Shown here: positions 23,537 through 33,856 of the stretch, piece by piece
Position numbering within the stretch: position 1 is the stretch's first letter
Layout: every line of letters starts with the position of its first letter
DNA from: Ophioceras dolichostomum
Taxonomy: Eukaryota; Ascomycota; Sordariomycetes; Magnaporthales; Ophioceraceae
Length of the DNA stretch: 49,523 bases
Direction: 5' to 3'
Assembly (NCBI GenBank): GCA_003049485.1
Contig: PYST01000298.1
Location: 1-49,523, forward strand
Position numbers and translations under genes: made by a program
Notes under the pieces: model-generated
The model's database searches: none
What the model saw: the letters and a program-made list of their open reading frames with translations, nothing else
Told to the model about the DNA's origin: nothing

Positions 23537-24958
23537 ATGATGCGCGTTATGATCATCAGCGCCGTGGGCGTCCTGCTCCTCACAAGTTCGGCCTCCGCGC
23601 AGCTGAACAAGTTGGCCAAGGCCGCGGGGCTCAAGTACTTCGGCACGGCGGTTGATGATGCCGGCCTAGGCAATGCGGCCTACTTGCGCATCGCGCGAGA
23701 CCCGGACGAGTTCGGCATGCTCACGCCTGCCAATGGCCAGAAGTGGGACGCGACAGAGCCGCAGCAGGGCCGGTTCAGCTTCGGGCGCGGTGATTCCGTG
23801 GCAAACATCGTCAAGCAGACCGGACAGGGACTAAGGTGTCATACGCTTGTGTGGTACAGTCAGCTGCCGAGTTGGGGTGCGTCTGTTTTCGCTTCACTAC
23901 GCTATACCGACCCCATCATACTCCATCCTACTCCTACTTCATACCTCTCTTTCACTCAAGTTTCATACTCAGATTTTTCTCCCGTCTTCTCTCAGATATT
24001 GCCCAAGTGGAGGTTTATTAGGCTAACAGTGACGTGAGAATGATGGCCGCCATCTCATCATCACCACATACCTGGATAATCAGTGAACAATTTCAACCGC
24101 GCCCAGATGGAACGCGTAATCACAACGCACATACAGAACGTGGTCGGCCACTACAAAGGCCAATGCTACGCATGGGACGTAGTCAACGAGGCACTTGAAG
24201 ATGACGGGCGATATCGTCAGAGTCCTAGTAAGCCGCACCCGGACGCTGTCCACCTCACCCACCACTCTCGTGAGCGCGCGCTGTGACCTGCCGACCTGAC
24301 CTCAAAATATCTAGTGTACCGCGCCATGGGCATCGACTTCCTCCCACACTCCTTCAAAGCCGCGGCGGCCGCCGACCCCTCCGCAAGGCTGTACTACAAC
24401 GACTTCAACATCGAGCGCTGCTGCAACGCCAAGATCAACGCCACCATCCCGCTTGTGGAGGCCATCGTGCGCGCCGGAGCGCCGATCCACGGCATCGGCA
24501 TGCAGGGTCACTCGCGCGTGGGCAACTCCCCCTCCAAAAAGGAGCTGATGGCAACGATGGCGAGGTTTTCGGCGATAGAGGGCATCGAGGAGCTGGCTTT
24601 CACCGAGGTTGACATCAGACACACGCGCGACAAGACGCCCTCGACGCCCGCGACGCGCGAGGAGCAGGCGAAGGATTTCATGGCGGTTGTGGGCGCTTGT
24701 TTGGACACGCCGAAGTGTGTGGGCGTAACGGTTTGGGACTTTGCGGATCAGTACTCGTGGATCCCGAGCCAGTTCCCGGGGGAGGGGGAGGCGTGTCTTT
24801 GGGATAGGGGGCTGAACAAGAAGCCGGCGTATACGAGTCTTGTGAGCTTGTTGCAGAGCGCGGCTTCGACGAGGAGTGCTTCTGAGGCTAGTGCTGCTGT
24901 AACACCGGCTCCGGTGCAGGCCATAGCGAGAGACTCTGGGCCCATCACTACTGCATGA
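23537..24958 (+). CDS. Secreted GH10 endo-beta-1,4-xylanase
   Basis: Three exons, 23537-23876, 24084-24227 and 24315-24958 (introns of 207 and 87 nt), encode 375 residues. A signal peptide of about 21 residues ends at ASA|Q. The mature enzyme shows GH10 landmarks: KYFGTAVD, TPANGQKWDATEP, CHTLVWYSQLPSW, the acid/base glutamate in WDVVNEAL (E149), YYNDFNIE, GIGMQGH, and the nucleophile glutamate in FTEVDIR (E259), then VWDFADQYSWIPS and the final CLWD with KKPAY. The family hydrolyses internal xylan bonds during plant cell-wall degradation. There is no carbohydrate-binding module; the short Ser/Ala/Thr-rich tail is the only extension. Either of two adjacent ATGs (23537 or 23540) could start translation. 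Confidence 0.93.
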
Positions 24959-25079
24959 AGAGGCGGTATAGGGTTAGTCAACGGATCAATGGCTTGGGGT
25001 TCCCCAGATCCGCTCCAAAACCACGAATTTGAATCGGCATTGTCCATCGTCCAGAGGAAGTCTGGCTGCCTTCGCATTC

Positions 25080-26071
25080 CTAATAGCCTCCCCATGGATA
25101 TCCTATCCAGCTCCTTGCTGTTCCACTGATGAGAGGGAAAATGATTGACACAACTGCAAGTGATCCTAAGATAGGCTCGCGAGGGCAGAAGGATTCGTCC
25201 GCGACGGCCCATGCGAAGCCTGCACGAAGGAAGGGAGCAGTGGAATGACCGGATGATTGAGTGACGAGTCAGCCGTGTGATTAGGCCGCGACACAGAAAA
25301 GTGCCGCACATGTGGAGGTGGGGGAGGGGGAAAGGATTGTGGCCTACCAATCCAGAGAAGCCAAGAGAAGCAGAATGCAGCCAGAGAAGGGATCATTGCG
25401 AACCATCCGAGCCGTTTCTTCAGAAACCGGCCCGTCCAGATCATTGCGACGCCAATGCCCATGAAGACCACAGCGCATGCAAGCAGCCCCAGGGCAGCGA
25501 CTCCAGTATACGCGCGGCCGACATACTTAAGATCGGAAGTGGCCCCGTAATATGTGTTCGTTGGGCATCCGTGGGGTACGTTCTGAACGATCACGAAATT
25601 CATGAACGAGACGGAGGCAGGCAAGGCAAGCAAGCCGAGCAGGCACTCCTGGAAGAGCATGTCCGTAGCGGTGTTTGTGAGGCGTTCGGAGAAGCAGGTC
25701 GACAGCGTGATCACCACCCAGCCGGTGCGGGGGCGCGTCAGGAAGAACGAGAACAGCGCGCCGAACCGGACGTCCAGGCCGGCGTTCTTATAGGCGCCCG
25801 CGTACGCCATCGACTGGATCACGAACAGGGCGCTGGAGCCGATGGCGCTCCAGGGAGTCCACGGCTCGTGATCCCACGGCTCGCCGACGAGGTAGTTCTG
25901 GTCCCGGAACCTGATCTTGTTCCGGAGCTTGCTGTTGCCGAGCAGGAGCTGCATGCCGATGCCGGAGATGTGGCCCGTGATGAAAGGGACCAGGAGCAGA
26001 GTCGTGGAGTCGCAAAGTCCGCTGGTGGCGGACGGGACCAAGTCCTCCGGAATTCTGCAGTAGGCGGCCAT
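25080..26071 (-). CDS. Multi-pass integral membrane protein, function unknown
   Basis: Two exons on the minus strand, 25349-like donor side to be exact 25348-26071 and 25080-25219 (128-nt intron, donor GTAGGC, acceptor GTGCAG), encode 287 residues. I start at ATG 26071 (MAAYCRIPEDL). The open frame extends to an ATG at 26239, adding 56 non-hydrophobic residues. About seven hydrophobic segments are visible, including LLLVPFITGHISGIGMQLLL, ALFVIQSMAYAGA, LGLLALPASVSFMNFVIV, VAALGLLACAVVFMGIGVAM and, in the second exon, SLAVVSIIFPLISG. The first luminal or cytosolic loop is charged (NKIRFRDQNYLVGEPWDHEPWTPW). No transporter or enzyme signature is recognised. It is convergent with the xylanase gene, only 121 bp away. 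Confidence 0.72.
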
Positions 26072-27416
26072 TGCGACCGATAGGGTGGAGAGGAAGGGCT
26101 CGGTGGTTGGAAGGCGAGAATAGTTCCTAGTCGACGGGACTTCGAGACCGGCTACGATTTTTGTTCTCTTGAGTGGATGGACGGCTTTCCGTATCGTTCT
26201 GGCGTTTCCAGGATCCCCAAAGCGCGGTCCAGGCGACATTCGTTACACACCTACCGACCTACCTACAACTATCGACTTGAGGTATCAGCAGCCTTCAGCC
26301 GCACCCACGCACGGAGTGGTTGCGACAAATTAGAGCGAGGCGGGAAAAGCCACAAGCGCCAAACGGCCGATTCGGGATATCGAATCAATAAAATCACGCA
26401 GTGGCTGCATGGTTCAGCATACTGGTCACCCATGTCTTGTAACCCATCGATGCCGACTATCCGGAATCGGGGTCTGAGGCAGAACCGGCCATGGTGCGGC
26501 TGGCCGAGGGAGAGACTGACTGCAAACAGCCCAGTCTAAATCAAGAAGACGGAGCAAGCGCCATCACTGGTAGACACTGGCGGAACTTCAATTTTGTCGC
26601 TCGCGGGACAGCATATCTAATTTCCCTGTGTCTTCATTAGGCACATATTCTCGCACACCTTCTCCACAATCATACTATACCAAGTGTACCTACCAAGACA
26701 CCTACCTACTTAGTGCTTCATAGCCAAGTTACATGTGCAATCCCTTCGAGCATCACAAACCGACTTCCGAAGATGGCACTTCTCTTGAGACCGCAAACCA
26801 CGCTTACGGTGCTTTCCTGGTCGACTTCGAAAGCGAGAAATACGATGCGAGAGAGAGGGAGTCAGTGTCTTCAACCGAAGGAGCGCCGCATTCCCCCAAC
26901 AGTACTTTTTCAAACACCCTTCTGTCGGGCAACAGCACACTCTCCGTTTTTAACAGCAGTATTTGAGCTAAAAGTAGTAATTCGGATTTTTCTTTTTTGA
27001 CATTGCTACCGTCTGTCTCACTGGAGGAACGAAGTCCACTCAGGGGTATCACGTGACTACTCCTTCACTCGTATTACTGTACATGCAAATCTTGCCTTGG
27101 CGTCTTGGACTAAGTCGGCATTCCCTCGAAGAGTAATCTGAATACTAGGCTATAAGCCGTTGTCCAAGGCATAGCTGTTCGCTTCTGTATTGGTACCACA
27201 CCTGGCTTCTTCTTTTTACGCCTATTTGCTTCCGTTTTGTGCTTCTCACTCTTGGCGCGGGAGGCATAAGCCATCTTATCCGTTTCTAACATGGAGCAGC
27301 GTAGTATATACTATATATTTTGCTGAAGGCCCGGATCGGACTCAGTACTGGTATTCCCCACCCCGCACGCTTGTTTTCACGGATCTGTGAACACGCACTC
27401 CCGAGCAAAAAACAAA
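26072..27416. other. Divergent upstream region of membrane-protein and repeat-peptide genes
   Basis: About 1.3 kb. Only short frames without resemblance are seen, including one of 77 codons at 26733. A TATA-rich block (listed separately) lies about 100 bp before the repeat-peptide ATG. Confidence 0.5.
27303..27320 (+). promoter_or_regulatory. TATA-rich element upstream of the repeat-peptide gene
   Basis: A 10-bp palindrome AGTATATACT is directly followed by ATATATTT, about 100 bp before the ATG at 27417, a plausible core-promoter position. Assigned on composition and position only. Confidence 0.35.
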
Positions 27417-28529
27417 ATGCGTCGGCCTACCTTCGCAGCGTTCTTCATCGCAGCCGCCCTTCCAGCTATATCGGCAGCGCTCAAGGAAAACCCTTCGGTC
27501 CCGTCTCGCGAAGGCCTCATCGCAGCGCGGGCGCCTGCGGGAGATTTCGAGGTGAAACCCTTCTTACTATCCACCACCTCTGCTGCTGACGGAGGAGCCG
27601 ACCAGGCAAACCAGACGCCCGCGTTCGACAGAGCCGGGGTGGACGGAGAGGATAACGAAGACGGCTACAACGGAGGCTATGGCCGCCGCCTCGCCGTGAG
27701 GGACCTGGACGAGGAAGTCGACGAAGACGATATCGATGACGGAGACGCGGAGGAGCTTACCCGACGAGACGATGATGGCTGGGGCTCCGACTGGCCGGAC
27801 GGCTATGGCCGGCTCGCCTCTCGTTCTCCGGTAGAGGACAGCGGTAACGGCTGGGGCGTCAGTCCTGTTCCCGATGCCGAGGATGTCGTTGATGAGTTTG
27901 CCCTTGTCACTCGGGGAGATGCTCCCTGGGGTTTGACCGCCGACGACGACGAGGATAACTACGAAGACGCGCTCAACAAACGAGCGGATACACCCCGGGG
28001 AATTGCGGCCGGAGACGACGGCGACGGCGAACATGCGCTCACCAAGCGCGGGGATACACCCTGGGGTATCGTGGCCGACAACGAGGAGGGCAATGGAGAC
28101 TCGCTCACCAAGCGGGGCGATACACCCTGGAGCATTGCTGCTGACGACGGGGACGACGCACTCCCCAAGCGAGACCCGAACGGCGACACGCCATGGGGCA
28201 TCCAAGGCGACGGTGACGACGGCCAGGAAGACATCAACGTGCTCACCCGCCGCCAGCCCCAAGGAGGAGAAGAGGAGCTAGAGGAGGTCGACCCCTCCCA
28301 GATCGACGTCGAGGAGCTGGAGTCGGCGGTGCAGAAGCGATGGGCGCCCGAGCTGCGGCCGACACCGGAGTGGGCCAGGATGAGGTACCTGACGCTGAAG
28401 AAGGCGGGGGAGCACAAGTGCCTTGGCGGAAGGGCGCGTTGCAATGTTGCACGGGACCTGGAGGACGAGGGTGATGATGAGGACGAAGTTGTGGTGCGAC
28501 GGCACGCGAGGGATTGGGCTTTGGAATAG
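27417..28529 (+). CDS. Secreted Kex2-processed repeat peptide precursor (candidate RiPP or signalling peptide)
   Basis: A single exon of 370 residues. A signal peptide of about 20 residues (MRRPTFAAFFIAAALPAISA) opens an extremely acidic protein cut by dibasic sites. Residues 167-279 hold five tandem units of 19-27 residues, each beginning right after KR, or TR for the first, with a small conserved core: GDAPWGL, ADTPRGI, GDTPWGI, GDTPWSI and, after DPN, GDTPWGI. An acidic spacer and then NKR, TKR, TKR, PKR or RR follow. Degenerate GWG-containing segments precede the array. This is the layout of fungal Kex2-processed repeat proteins, the class that supplies dikaritin-type cyclic peptides and alpha-factor-like pheromones. 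The C-terminal part has a cysteine pair spaced C-x6-C (KCLGGRARCN), the spacing of alpha-type pheromones. No DUF3328 (UstY) tailoring gene is visible in the window, so product type is open. Confidence 0.72.
   Translation: MRRPTFAAFFIAAALPAISAALKENPSVPSREGLIAARAPAGDFEVKPFLLSTTSAADGGADQANQTPAFDRAGVDGEDNEDGYNGGYGRRLAVRDLDEEVDEDDIDDGDAEELTRRDDDGWGSDWPDGYGRLASRSPVEDSGNGWGVSPVPDAEDVVDEFALVTRGDAPWGLTADDDEDNYEDALNKRADTPRGIAAGDDGDGEHALTKRGDTPWGIVADNEEGNGDSLTKRGDTPWSIAADDGDDALPKRDPNGDTPWGIQGDGDDGQEDINVLTRRQPQGGEEELEEVDPSQIDVEELESAVQKRWAPELRPTPEWARMRYLTLKKAGEHKCLGGRARCNVARDLEDEGDDEDEVVVRRHARDWALE
27915..28253 (+). repeat. Five Kex2-bounded tandem repeats with a D-x-P-W-G core
   Basis: Units start at 27915, 27984, 28050, 28116 and 28173 (69, 66, 66, 57 and 81 nt). 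The core after the dibasic site is the conserved part, while the acidic spacers vary in length and sequence. That is the pattern expected if the core peptide, not the protein fold, is under selection. Unit 2 replaces the core tryptophan with arginine, and unit 4 replaces the glycine after it with serine. Confidence 0.85.
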
Positions 28530-29790
28530 GGAAATAGAAGGCCTTTGATGTACTGTCTTAGCTGGCGGACAGGTCTTCGAGAAGTTGGTATGGTCTCAGC
28601 TTTAACGTACGCCCTCTCCAGATGGTCTCACTGCTTTGCTATATCCTGAGGCGTCATTCCGCGATGTCTTGCACCATCATCATTTTGCGGAGAATAAAAA
28701 CAGTGGTGCCCCAGCAGCACCACAGAATTTAGGCTTAACTTCGGGTTGCATCCCTTTTCTTTTCAAGCCCGGCCGCTATGTGGCAAGAGCGGGAAGATAT
28801 CACTGCATCCAGTCCTTCGTGCACCGTCCCAGCAGCGAAAGTCTTCCACCGAGGCGACGGGACAAAAAAAAAGATCGGATGATTTCAGCCGTTGAAATCT
28901 GACCGTCGAGTCGGTAGTTCAGTTGTTCCATTCACCAGGGTCCCGTTACCCGGACGGAAGTCTCTCGGTGCTAGTCCGGCTTCTCGTCGTCATTTCTAGC
29001 ATCACCTCCACCGCACAACCTTGGCTTCTCATCTGATCTGCCAGCGCGAGTGCGCAGTGGTCAATTCGATGAGATGATTCCAGAATTGAGGGGCACAGGT
29101 TTGAGGAGATAGGGGGTTCTGCACTCTTGTGCTGTTCGAGCTCCCTAATGCTTATGCGCCACCTCCCCTTTTTTTCGTGGCACAGCTTACCCCTCACACG
29201 GGAGGGGGGAGAGGTCGAAGATAGAGGGACCGGGAGCTCGGCTGACCGTGATGTCACGGCCTATCACGACGGCACTTGTATTGGAGCTGTCTCCTAGCTT
29301 CAACGTTGCTATACTGGAACTTTTTACTTTTTCCTTTCCTGCAAGAGACCGGACCCCGCCTCACGGAATGAACCGGCTGGAATCGCTGATAATTACGAGC
29401 TCTGCATGGTTTCCCGCACGCTTGTGCGCACTCTTGTGCGGCCCACCCACTCGCTCACCGCTGACTGCTAGTGAACTAGGGAGGGATAGGGCACTTATAT
29501 ACGAGGGGTTTCCGTCCCGTCCCTTCGGCAGAGTCGTCAGAGTCTGTATTTTTCTTCACACTTGTCCGTTTGTGTGAATACTACTACTTTTCGGCTTAGG
29601 TCGAAAAGCGATCGAAACAGACACACAAGGAAAAAGCAACGCGTTCGTACAACAACTCGCACACACAGAGCAGAGAGAAAGGAAACGCATCCATAGTACC
29701 TACCAACTACCACTGCGCAGGCACCAAGTCGTAAACTCAGCCCCTGCAACCCGCGACCTTCCAAGCAGACGGACAGACACACCCCCAAAA
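28530..29790. other. Intergenic region before the GFA-domain gene
   Basis: About 1.26 kb without a convincing gene. A TTATATAC element lies at about 29495-29502, some 290 bp before the next ATG. The stretch near 28900-28985 has short inverted segments but does not form a standard tRNA. Confidence 0.5.
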
Positions 29791-30375
29791 ATGGCTCCAT
29801 CCATCCACCCCCTCATCGACAACGGCATCACGCCCGGCCGCTCCGACTTCCCCGGCGGCGTCCTCACTTGCCACTGCGCCTCTGACCCCATCACAGTGGC
29901 GATCTCCTCCAATGTGGCGCACAACCACGCCTGCGGCTGCTCCAAGTGCTGGAAGCCGGCCGGCGCGCTCTTCTCCATCGTGGGCGCCGTGCCGACGTCG
30001 AGCGTCAACGTGACGTCCAACGCGTCCAAGCTGACCATCGTCGACAAGTCGGCCACGATCCTGCGCTACGCCTGCAAGGGATGCGGCGTGCACCTCTTCG
30101 GCAGGATCGAGAAGGACCACCCCTTTAAAGGTCTCGACTTCGTCCACGTCGAGCTCTCCCCGGGAAAGGGGAAGGAGGGATGGCAGGAGCCGCAGTTCGC
30201 GGCGTTCGTGAGCAGCATCATCGAGCAGGGGTTCAACCCCGGTGGCATGGCGGAGGTGAGGGGAAAGTTCAAGAGCTTAGGGCTCGAGACGTACGATTCG
30301 CTTAACCCGCCGCTTATGGACGCTATTGCGACGTGGACGGGACAGAAGGCTGGTGTGCTGCCCAAGGATGTGTGA
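29791..30375 (+). CDS. Glutathione-dependent formaldehyde-activating (GFA) family protein
   Basis: A single exon of 194 residues. The zinc-binding cysteines of the GFA fold are all visible: LTCHCAS, CGCSKCWKP and YACKGCGVHLFGR. The length and the sequence between them (ILRYACKGCGVHLF, GLDFVHVELS) match fungal S-(hydroxymethyl)glutathione synthase-like proteins. That enzyme condenses formaldehyde with glutathione for the glutathione-dependent formaldehyde dehydrogenase; annotated members may also serve other glutathione adducts. A start at 29791 puts the conserved part at the normal distance from the N-terminus. It sits between the repeat-peptide gene and the large haem-enzyme fusion, all on the same strand. 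Confidence 0.92.
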   Translation: MAPSIHPLIDNGITPGRSDFPGGVLTCHCASDPITVAISSNVAHNHACGCSKCWKPAGALFSIVGAVPTSSVNVTSNASKLTIVDKSATILRYACKGCGVHLFGRIEKDHPFKGLDFVHVELSPGKGKEGWQEPQFAAFVSSIIEQGFNPGGMAEVRGKFKSLGLETYDSLNPPLMDAIATWTGQKAGVLPKDV

Positions 30376-33300
30376 TGGGAGGAGATACATGGAACACAGG
30401 AGACGGAGGTCGCGGGATGGTGAGGAAGAAAAGTATGCTAGACTTGTTTTCGATGGGATATGGGTAGTCGCTGGTGTGTGTTGCTGGCGGTGGGTCGGGA
30501 AAGGGGGAGTGTGGAAAGGTACCTAGTATAGTTCGGAGGATTCACGTTCAGAGCGTTGTTGGTTGGAAATTGTAAAGTCGTATGTGGTACGTGTACGCGC
30601 CGTCGCCGGCTCTGCCCGTGAAAAAAATCGACCATATTACTACCGCATGTACCCTGCAAGATCCCGCTTCAAAACATGTCCCTTGCTTTGGTCTTCTATA
30701 TACGATAGTATGACCGTGTACGACATAGTCCTCTGCTTGCCTGCTTGCCTGCTTACGTTCCGGCAGGCATATTGTTCTTGGAATGGGCTCATCTGTTCAT
30801 GCCATGTGTTGGCCTCTTCCCTACCACCACGGTTCCATAGATGTGGTAGCGCTCTCGCACGTGGACGAACGAACGAGATGAGAGACCGGACACTTATTAC
30901 AGCAACAGGAGGGTTCAGGCGGAGGCTGTTAATACTGCACTTGGTGACGACTTGCTGAATGGGTGCATTGCGACACGGTGTGTAACAGCAGTCGCCCCAG
31001 TAAACTTGGCAACGGCTTCTGGCGACTATCCACTGCCTAGGTAGTGTCCGCCGTTTGCGGACCGGAGACGCCGTCTGTGGGGACTCGCCGCATGGGAGGC
31101 AAGGGGACCGGGCACATCAACGTGCTGGAACTGGCTGGTGGGAAGACCTACGGGTAGCAGGGAGAAACGATTGCCCCGAAAGAGTCGCTACTGAGAGCGA
31201 CCACAAAATCATAGTTCGGTCATAATAATACCTGACTTGGGTGGCATCTCCGTTTGATGGGATGATTATTAGAAGAGGGGTTTGATCATACTAGTACGTA
31301 CTGTGTGACAGTTCAGCGTAGATAGATTTGGGGCCGTATCGTGCAGTGTTTTGGGGTATGTCGAAAGGAAACGGCTGTCAAGCTATCCGTCGTCCGTGGG
31401 AAGAAGCAATGGCGTCTGAACAAGGCCTCGTAGGCTGATAGCCCCAATTGCTTGTGAAAATAGCTCCGGTATTATCACCGCCTATGTTAGGGCGAGAGAC
31501 TTAGACACTGAAAGCGGCAAGCATAGAGTATTTTAAGGGGACTAGATTGGAGGAAATTGATCCTTTGAATGGTATCTCCCACCTCCCTCAGGCCGGCGGG
31601 CTGGGGGAAACCGGTGCTTGAACTGAGATACAAGGGGTACTGAGAGACTGGACCCTTTAAAAGAGTTGAGACGACGGCGATAGCAGACGATTCCCCGCTG
31701 TTCTTTCCCACTTGTTGTTGACCGGAGCAGATTTTGCCGTTATGATGCTGGAGAGCCGGTGGGAAGCCAGTGGGAAGCCGGTGGGAAGCCAGTGGGAAGC
31801 TCATGGAAACATGAGACTGATGGCCGACACTGAGAACCCCTTTTCAGGGAACCGTAAGAGATCACCATCAACAGCCGGCGCCACTCCAAGCTGGTGTTAG
31901 CTAGGAACGCCGGATCTCCGCAGTAGTCCCTCTAACTAAGTATGTCGGGTGATGTCCATGTGTTTGCAGCTTCATGGCATTGTTTGTGCATTTTCTTGTC
32001 CGTTTCGGGTAGCCCACTCATGTTGGGTTGGCACACTGCTTGCCTTCTATCAAACCGTATTGCTCCCATTCTGTCTTGTCTTTCTGCTTTCTTTCATCCC
32101 ATTCATCCCATTCAATGGCAGATGTACGAAGTAAATTTAGCCACATCTTGTGGGCGGGCAGTTCTTGGCTTCTTGGGTGCTTGTTCAGTCTTTTTTCTTC
32201 TTCTCGAGCTCGTTTCAGAATCATCAGCAGAGGTTCGAGGAGGTTGGAACAGCCAGAACCTGAATCGAATATGACCCTGCTCCCAAACGAAAGCGGAACC
32301 ACGAACTACGCTGTTTGGCTACTCAAGAAACTGACTCGAACACTTGATGGTTTTGCAATGAATGCTTTTTGTGGATATCCGTCATCAGCCCCAGTCGCTT
32401 CTCCAGTCTCTCCAAAATTGTTTTGTTGGAGGGTGGTCGATGAGATGGAAGGGAACAGGGGAGGAAGCTGCAGGGAAGGAAGTGCGGGAGGGAATCTGAT
32501 CGGCCGAATACCACGGGCCAAGCACGTCGGGACACCCACCGGGGAAACCTCCGGCCACCCCTTGACATCCCGATGAGGCTCAAATGCGCCAAAAGATGCT
32601 TGAGAAGGATTCAAGTTGAGGACAGGGGGGTATTAGCGCCACTGCGTTTCATGGATACCTTGTGTTGGCCCACCGTGATATAACTTGGGCAGAACTTTCC
32701 CCCATCACGCCTGACCGTTGATGATACCTCTCGCAGCATCAAGGCGACGTTGTCGAGGTCAGTGGGAGTCGCGGAGCTCGAAAACAACAAGAAATGAAGG
32801 ACGGACCTTGCTCGCTACGGCACGACCGGGGATTCCCGTTGGCTTGCAGCAGTCAACGTCGGCCATCTCTCCCCCTATTTGGAGGTACCGGGCGCCCAGT
32901 TTGTGGAGTCCTTTCTGGGCCTGTTCTGGAACCGCCAAGACTGCGACCCGTGCGACACCAAGCGCCACTCTCCTCTCCTCATCTCCTCTCCCTTCTTGCA
33001 TGGGAGGAAATATTCAACGTAATACAATACCTGCACTTCACACACCCTCACCGGCCAGTTGGGAAAGGGGTCAAGACGCAAACGTGAATGTTTTGAGATG
33101 ATGGGCGGGCGGATGCGACAGTGCATCACAGACAGCCCCCCTTGGTGGAGATCACATTGTACTAGATGAGGTGCAAACACAGAAACGACGTTAATTCATC
33201 AAAGAGCTGTTAGTGAGATAGCAGCCAAGATCGTGGAACAAAAATATAACACGTCCATAATTTTCCGGTGGAGATCGTTGGGCAACCAGTGACCACACGG

Positions 33301-33856
33301 GGAACCCTCCCCCTTGTTGCCCGCTCGCGCTGCTAACTGGCACTACCCATTATCCCATCCCCATTTCGCATGCACAGGGGCATTGCTAGGTCCAAGAAAG
33401 GAGGCAACGAGGGAGAGTAGGCAATCAAGCTGTGGATGATGTGATGGCGCCAGTGTCGCTCGCGATCTTGGCGGGTTGGAGGGACCGAGCGAGTGAGCGA
33501 GAGGTCTGACTAGGCCCGCGTCTCTACGACGGGACGAATCAATATCAACGGTAGGAAGCAGGTCTGACAGGTCGAGGTTGTCCCTCCTCTCTGCCCTTCT
33601 CCTCTTTCTCGCCTGTACCTCCCTTTCGTCTGGTGTCACCTTGCGTCTGACATTTCCTCTTTCTTCTCTTCTTCATCGTGAGCTGGCCTCGTTTCTATGT
33701 TGGCGTCTCATCCAATGCCTTCTGCCAGCATTTGATACTTACTTCTGAACTAAAGCCCCCGGGGCACACTTCGATCCTTTGTGTATTCTCTTCTTGTACA
33801 CCCAGTTTTGCTCATCACATAAAACTATCAACATCTTACCTATCGAATCGGCCACA
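30376..33856. other. Long intergenic region upstream of the fusion gene
   Basis: About 3.5 kb with only short, unsupported open frames on both strands. It contains an 11-bp minisatellite (31755-31798, listed separately). The last 200 bp before 33857 are pyrimidine-rich (CTTCTCTTCT, TTTTCTTTC-like tracts), as is common in fungal leaders. Confidence 0.5.
31755..31798. repeat. Four tandem 11-bp units
   Basis: The units alternate GCCGGTGGGAA and GCCAGTGGGAA, four copies without spacers, in non-coding sequence. Confidence 0.85.

Noticed and set aside
26071..26239. Longer N-terminus of the membrane protein starting at the ATG at 26239
   Set aside because: The extra 56 residues are polar, rich in Arg/Pro/Thr, and lack a targeting pattern; kept only as an alternative.
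28900..28985. Possible tRNA-like fold
   Set aside because: Short inverted segments are visible, but there is no standard T-arm (GGTTCGAAT-type) or A-box/B-box pattern.
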